Assembly: GCF_008386495.1 (NCBI RefSeq)
Contig: NZ_VTHJ01000004.1
Location: 124,001 to 188,000 of the forward strand
Length of the DNA stretch: 64,000 nucleotides
From: Streptomyces tailanensis
GTDB lineage: Bacteria > Actinomycetota > Actinomycetes > Streptomycetales > Streptomycetaceae
Reading direction: 5' to 3'
Position numbers and translations under genes: made by a program
The notes under the pieces: generated by a model
Told to the model about the DNA's origin: nothing
Databases searched by the model: none
What the model saw: the letters and a program-made list of their open reading frames with translations, nothing else
In this document: in pieces, positions 60,514-64,000 of the stretch
Layout of the letters: every line of letters begins with the position of its first letter
How positions within the stretch are numbered: position 1 is the stretch's first letter

Positions 60514-63500
60514 TTACGGCGTCACCATCAAGGGCGTACGTCCCACCACCGTCTCGCCGTCCCCGAACTCCACGACCCCGACGTACCGTTCGCCGCGCGT
60601 CGCGCCCGAACCCCATGTCACCGTCACCTCGGGGCGGTCGCCCGCGGTGACTCGCTGGCTGGAAGGGCTGACCGTGGGGGGCAGCGCCGGTTCGCCCTGG
60701 CCGACCTTCCAGCTCCACAGGGTGTACTGCTGGCTGGTCGCGCCGGCCGGGAGTTCGTACTGGAGGACGTAGACGTCGTAGTCGCCGGGCGGCAGGTCGG
60801 TGTGTTCGTCGGAGCCGACGTCCGGCCAGCGGCCGATGTGGTTGCCGGCGGTGTCGAAGACGTACAGGTCGAGGTCGCTGCCGGGGAGGTGGTCGGCGGT
60901 GGTGATGGCCAGGCGGGTGAAGGCGGCGCCCTCGGGGACGTGGACGCGGTGCTTCACGACCGCGTCGTTGGTGTGCTGGCTCTCCCAGAAGGCGGACTGG
61001 TCGGTGCCGGTGAGGGTGCCGGTCGTCCTCTCGCCGGTGTACAGGGCCGCCTTGGCCGTCAGGGAGCCGGTCCAGCCCACCCCGGCGGTCAGCTTCACCG
61101 AGTCCTCGCCGCTGACCGTGACCTCGTCCGGCGCCGCGAAGTGCGTGGGGCTCAGGGCGATCGGGCTGGTGACCCGGTGACGGGCGTGGGTGTCGCTCCA
61201 GGTGAGGGAGCCGTAGGACCAGGTGTCGAGGGTGGCGTCCGTACGCTCGAAGCGAACCCTGTACGAGGCCGACTCGCCCGGCGCCAGCGTCAGCCGCTTC
61301 GGGGTGACCTCGGCGCGGAAGCCGGGCGGGGTCTGGAGCTTGGCCTGGTACGTGGCCGTCTCCGGGGACACGTTGGTGACCTTGCGGGTGACCGTCTGGA
61401 GGCCGTAGAGGTCGCCGACCGAGATCGACGGGTAGTTCAGGTCGCTGGGGTCGAGTGGCGCGGCCGTGGCGCAGGGGTCCTCGCCGTTCTCGGCCGCCGG
61501 GGGGTTGCCGATGGCGCAGAGGTACGCGGTCCAGTCGGCGGACGTCGAGTCGTAGACCAGGCCGGGGTCGGCGGCGCGGGTGACGCGGGGGGTGCCGGCG
61601 CCGTAGTCGAGCGGGGTGGCGGAGTCGGCGAGCTGGCGGCCGACGGGGTCGCCAGCCTCGTCCTTCGTCGTCGCCGTCGTCATCAGCGCCGACTTGATCT
61701 CCATCGGCGACCAGCTCGGGTGGAGCTGCTTCAGCAGGGTCGCGAGGCCCGCGATGTGCGGCGCCGCCATCGACGTACCGGACATGAAGCCGAACGAGCC
61801 CGCGTATCCCTGCAGGCCGCCCGGCACCGTGCCCGCCGGGACGGTCTCGCCGGGGGCGGCGATGTCCGGCTTGAGCAGGTCGCCGTCGCTGTAGTGGTCG
61901 GGGCCGCTGGAGGAGAAGGAGGTGACGTCCCGCGTCGTGACCTTGTGGCTCTCGCTGGGGATGAACTCGGCGGTCGCGCCCGCGGTGGCCGCGTACTCCT
62001 TCACCGCCGGCGCGTCCTCCTTGCCCACCTGGAACACGGGGACGGAGAAGACGAAGGCGAAGAAGTCCTGGGCGCTGGTCGGGGTGTGGGTGAGGACGAT
62101 CGCCGCGCCGCCGGCCGCCTTGACCTCGGTGGCCTTGGTCCCGACGAAGATGCCCTCGCCGCCCCGGTCGCAGACGACGATCTTCCCCTTGGTCCGCTCG
62201 GGGTCGAGCGTGCCCGGCGCGCACAGCGCGGCCCGCTCGGCGGTCGCGTCCGACTTGCGTACGTCGGCGGCGTTGACCAGCGGCGTCGAGGGGACGCTCG
62301 GGTTCATGTTGCGCCCGGTGAAGCGGCGGCCGTCACCGAGGGCGAGGGACGCGGTGTAGTCCGTGTCGTGCGTCGACGCGGCGACCGTCGTCACCCAGGG
62401 GGCGGTGTGTTCAACCGTGTCCGGGCCGCTGTTGCCCGCCGAGGCGGCGACGAACACGCCCGCCTTGGCCGCGTTGAACATGGCCTCCTTGGTGGGCGGG
62501 CTCGCGATGTCCCCGCCTATGGAGTAGTTGATGACGTCGACGCCGTCCGCGACGGCCCGGTCGATCGCGGCCACGGTGTCCACGTCCGCGCAGTTCGTGC
62601 TCCAGCAGGTCTTGTAGTACGCCAGCCGCGCGGCCGGCGCGACTCCGCTGAGCTTGCCGCTGGTGTTGCTGCCGGGGATCGACGCCTCGACGCCGTGGTT
62701 CCCGGCGGCCGTCGTACCGGTGTGTGTGCCGTGGCTGTCCCGGTCCAGCGGTGAGGCCACGTCGTCGGGGGTGGGCTCGGCCACGCCCTTGCGGAACCAC
62801 TGGGCGCCGATCACCTTGTTGTTGCAGGTGACACGGTTGGCGGGGTCGGGGTCGCTGCCCTCGTCGCAGGCGCCGCGCCACTTCTTGGCGATGATCCCGG
62901 CGTCGGGGCGGGGTTCCGGCAGCGGGGCGAGCATCGGGTTCGACGGGTCGAAGCCGGTGTCGACGATGCCGACGACCATGCCCTCACCGGCGTGCTCGGG
63001 GCCGCCGAACTTCGACCACAGCCCCTTGTCGCCGGACAGGCCCAGCATGGCGGGGAGGTCGGGGAGGGAGGCGGAGCCGGTGGTTTTGCTGGTGTCGGAC
63101 GCGGCGGGTGCCTTCGCGATGTCGGTCGGGGCGTCGGATCGGCCGAGGGCGTCGGCCGCGGGGCCGTGGTCGGGCGTCGGGGCGTCGGCGGTCAACTTGC
63201 TGACCTTACTCCGCGTCACCGAGACCACCCCCGACGTCCCCGCCAGCTTCGACGCCTGCCGGCCGGTCAGCTTCGCGGCGAAACCGTTGAGCGTGAAGTC
63301 GTAGTCGTAGAGCGGCTTGACGCCGGGTACGGCGTCGAGGACGTCGTCGCGGCGATCGTCCAGGTGCTCTCGATAGGCGTCGACCGCGCCGGAGTCGGGG
63401 TCGAGCCGCTTGCCGCCCTTCGGTGCCGTCCGCTTCAGACGGGGCAGACCGCCCTCGTAGGCGGCGACGGACGGGTCGGCGAGCGTCACGACGTAGATGC

Positions 63501-63645
63501 CGGGGTCGTAACTACGGCCGTTCTCCCTGGAGTTGTCGGCGGCGTAGGCGGTAGGAGCGGTGACGGCGGTCAGCGTCAGGGCTCCGGCGAGGAGCGGCGC
63601 CAGAAACGTGACGGCCGCTCTCGGGCGTATGTGATGGTGAGTCAA
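60514..63645 (-). CDS. Secreted subtilisin-like serine peptidase (S8) with PA domain
   Basis: The 1043-residue exported protease has a signal peptide (AVTFLAPLLAGALTLTAVTA...AYA) and an I9-type propeptide (about 48-145: GIYVVTLADPSVAAYEGG). The catalytic domain has VDTGFD (Asp about 228), DSHGTHTGT (His about 303) and SGTSMAAPH (Ser about 621). A protease-associated domain (KGKIVVCDRGGEGIFVGTKA) is inserted before the serine. Beta-rich C-terminal domains end in a pre-peptidase-like fold with DLDLYVFDTAGNHI. The TTG at 63645 (THHHIRPRAA) is the only in-frame start near the signal; the ribosome site is weak. It resembles plant-type and fungal secreted subtilases. Confidence 0.93.
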   Translation of the reverse strand: MTHHHIRPRAAVTFLAPLLAGALTLTAVTAPTAYAADNSRENGRSYDPGIYVVTLADPSVAAYEGGLPRLKRTAPKGGKRLDPDSGAVDAYREHLDDRRDDVLDAVPGVKPLYDYDFTLNGFAAKLTGRQASKLAGTSGVVSVTRSKVSKLTADAPTPDHGPAADALGRSDAPTDIAKAPAASDTSKTTGSASLPDLPAMLGLSGDKGLWSKFGGPEHAGEGMVVGIVDTGFDPSNPMLAPLPEPRPDAGIIAKKWRGACDEGSDPDPANRVTCNNKVIGAQWFRKGVAEPTPDDVASPLDRDSHGTHTGTTAAGNHGVEASIPGSNTSGKLSGVAPAARLAYYKTCWSTNCADVDTVAAIDRAVADGVDVINYSIGGDIASPPTKEAMFNAAKAGVFVAASAGNSGPDTVEHTAPWVTTVAASTHDTDYTASLALGDGRRFTGRNMNPSVPSTPLVNAADVRKSDATAERAALCAPGTLDPERTKGKIVVCDRGGEGIFVGTKATEVKAAGGAAIVLTHTPTSAQDFFAFVFSVPVFQVGKEDAPAVKEYAATAGATAEFIPSESHKVTTRDVTSFSSSGPDHYSDGDLLKPDIAAPGETVPAGTVPGGLQGYAGSFGFMSGTSMAAPHIAGLATLLKQLHPSWSPMEIKSALMTTATTKDEAGDPVGRQLADSATPLDYGAGTPRVTRAADPGLVYDSTSADWTAYLCAIGNPPAAENGEDPCATAAPLDPSDLNYPSISVGDLYGLQTVTRKVTNVSPETATYQAKLQTPPGFRAEVTPKRLTLAPGESASYRVRFERTDATLDTWSYGSLTWSDTHARHRVTSPIALSPTHFAAPDEVTVSGEDSVKLTAGVGWTGSLTAKAALYTGERTTGTLTGTDQSAFWESQHTNDAVVKHRVHVPEGAAFTRLAITTADHLPGSDLDLYVFDTAGNHIGRWPDVGSDEHTDLPPGDYDVYVLQYELPAGATSQQYTLWSWKVGQGEPALPPTVSPSSQRVTAGDRPEVTVTWGSGATRGERYVGVVEFGDGETVVGRTPLMVTP

Positions 63646-63888
63646 CTGTGGTCCATGTCAATCGAATTGGGTAAGACTCGTCCCCCGATCCCCCATGGCC
63701 TCAAATGAAACAGGTGACTCACCAGTAGAAGCTCTTGAACCGTCAAGTAACCGGGAACCTTCACGGCTGCTCCACAGCTCCTCGCCGAAGCGCCGGAAGT
63801 TCGCCTTGCATTGGCCTCCCGTACTTCTCAAGCTCCGTTAAGGAAAGGCAAAGGGAGCTCAAAGCTTCACCCGCGATCGTCCACTGTC

Positions 63889-64000
63889 ATGGACCAGACC
63901 CTTCTCGTGGTCGCCGACCTGGCCGCCATCTCCCTGCTGACCTTCGCGGTCTACTTCCCGCGCCACCACCGCCGGGACCTCATCGCCGCCTTCCTCGGCG
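63889..64000 (+). CDS. DUF4956 membrane protein, N-terminal part
   Basis: The ATG at 63889 begins MDQTLLVVADLAAISLLTFA-VYFPRHHRRDL, which runs off the end of the window. The first helix and the YFPRHxRRDL loop match the start of actinobacterial DUF4956 membrane proteins. Only 37 residues are visible, so this is tentative. It is divergent from the subtilisin-like gene. Confidence 0.65.
   Translation, partial: MDQTLLVVADLAAISLLTFAVYFPRHHRRDLIAAFLG

Noticed and set aside
60802..62754. A 650-codon plus-strand frame inside the subtilisin-like gene
   Set aside because: It is antisense to the protease catalytic and PA domains; the product is Gly/Val/Arg/Asp-rich without a fold.

Overview
The window looks like chromosome of a Streptomyces or a very close relative. 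It is strongly GC-rich, uses many GTG and some TTG starts, and has many ATGA or GTGA gene overlaps. Its gene families are typically actinobacterial: a proteasome activator of the Bpa type, mycothiol-dependent maleylpyruvate isomerase-like proteins, XRE-DUF5753/DUF397/ATP-binding trios and Tat-exported proteins. Four perfect parS sites (GTTTCACGTGAAAC) place it in the ParB-loading region around oriC. From memory the gene order resembles the part of the S. coelicolor chromosome between the bkd clusters and aspS; no comparison was run.

Layout. 1-5.3 kb: end of a branched-chain 2-oxoacid dehydrogenase operon (E1alpha partial, E1beta, E2), then molybdenum cofactor genes mobA and moeA. 5.3-8.5 kb: three parS sites in 130 bp, a K+ channel and a convergent DrrAB-like ABC exporter. 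8.5-9.6 kb: non-coding, with a 96-bp tandem repeat. 9.6-15.9 kb: quinone oxidoreductase, a small membrane protein, bpa and two divergent membrane Ser/Thr kinases. 16.4-20.1 kb: a second complete bkd operon. 20.2-27.4 kb: BRO-family gene 1, a secreted D-Ala-D-Ala carboxypeptidase, a GntR/MFS pair, an MDMPI-like protein, a nitrilase and an AraC regulator. 27.5-34.3 kb: cupin, two DnaA boxes, a thioredoxin/NHL protein, and a two-gene unit of a HAD-M28 peptidase fusion and an M36 metallopeptidase, neither with a visible signal peptide. 34.3-40.7 kb: DUF6458 protein, M18 aminopeptidase, acyl-CoA dehydrogenase, SseB-like protein, DUF3592 protein and pirin. 40.8-47.5 kb: BRO-family gene 2 (frameshifted), a secreted beta-helix protein, a membrane-bound HTH protein, an AI-2E transporter and a SpoIIE-type phosphatase. 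47.5-51.8 kb: a dispersed repeat, a parS site in a 32-bp palindrome, aspS and two tandem Tat-exported intradiol-dioxygenase-like genes. 52-54.7 kb: small membrane protein, methyltransferase, GPP34 protein and oxidoreductase. 54.8-60.5 kb: an accessory region with truncated and frameshifted genes, an XRE/DUF397 cluster, an AbiEii-like gene with a 62-residue partner, a CAP protein and a DUF2283 protein. 60.5-64 kb: a large secreted subtilisin-like peptidase and the start of a DUF4956 membrane protein.

How the genes work together. The two bkd operons can supply branched acyl-CoA starters for fatty acids and polyketides. The kinases, the SpoIIE phosphatase and the proteasome activator are signalling or protein-turnover functions. 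Several strong hairpins insulate convergent units. Two gene-sized reading frames (BRO gene 2 and the ATP-binding protein near 55.4 kb) each look one base short. No tRNA, rRNA, CRISPR array or intact insertion sequence was recognised.
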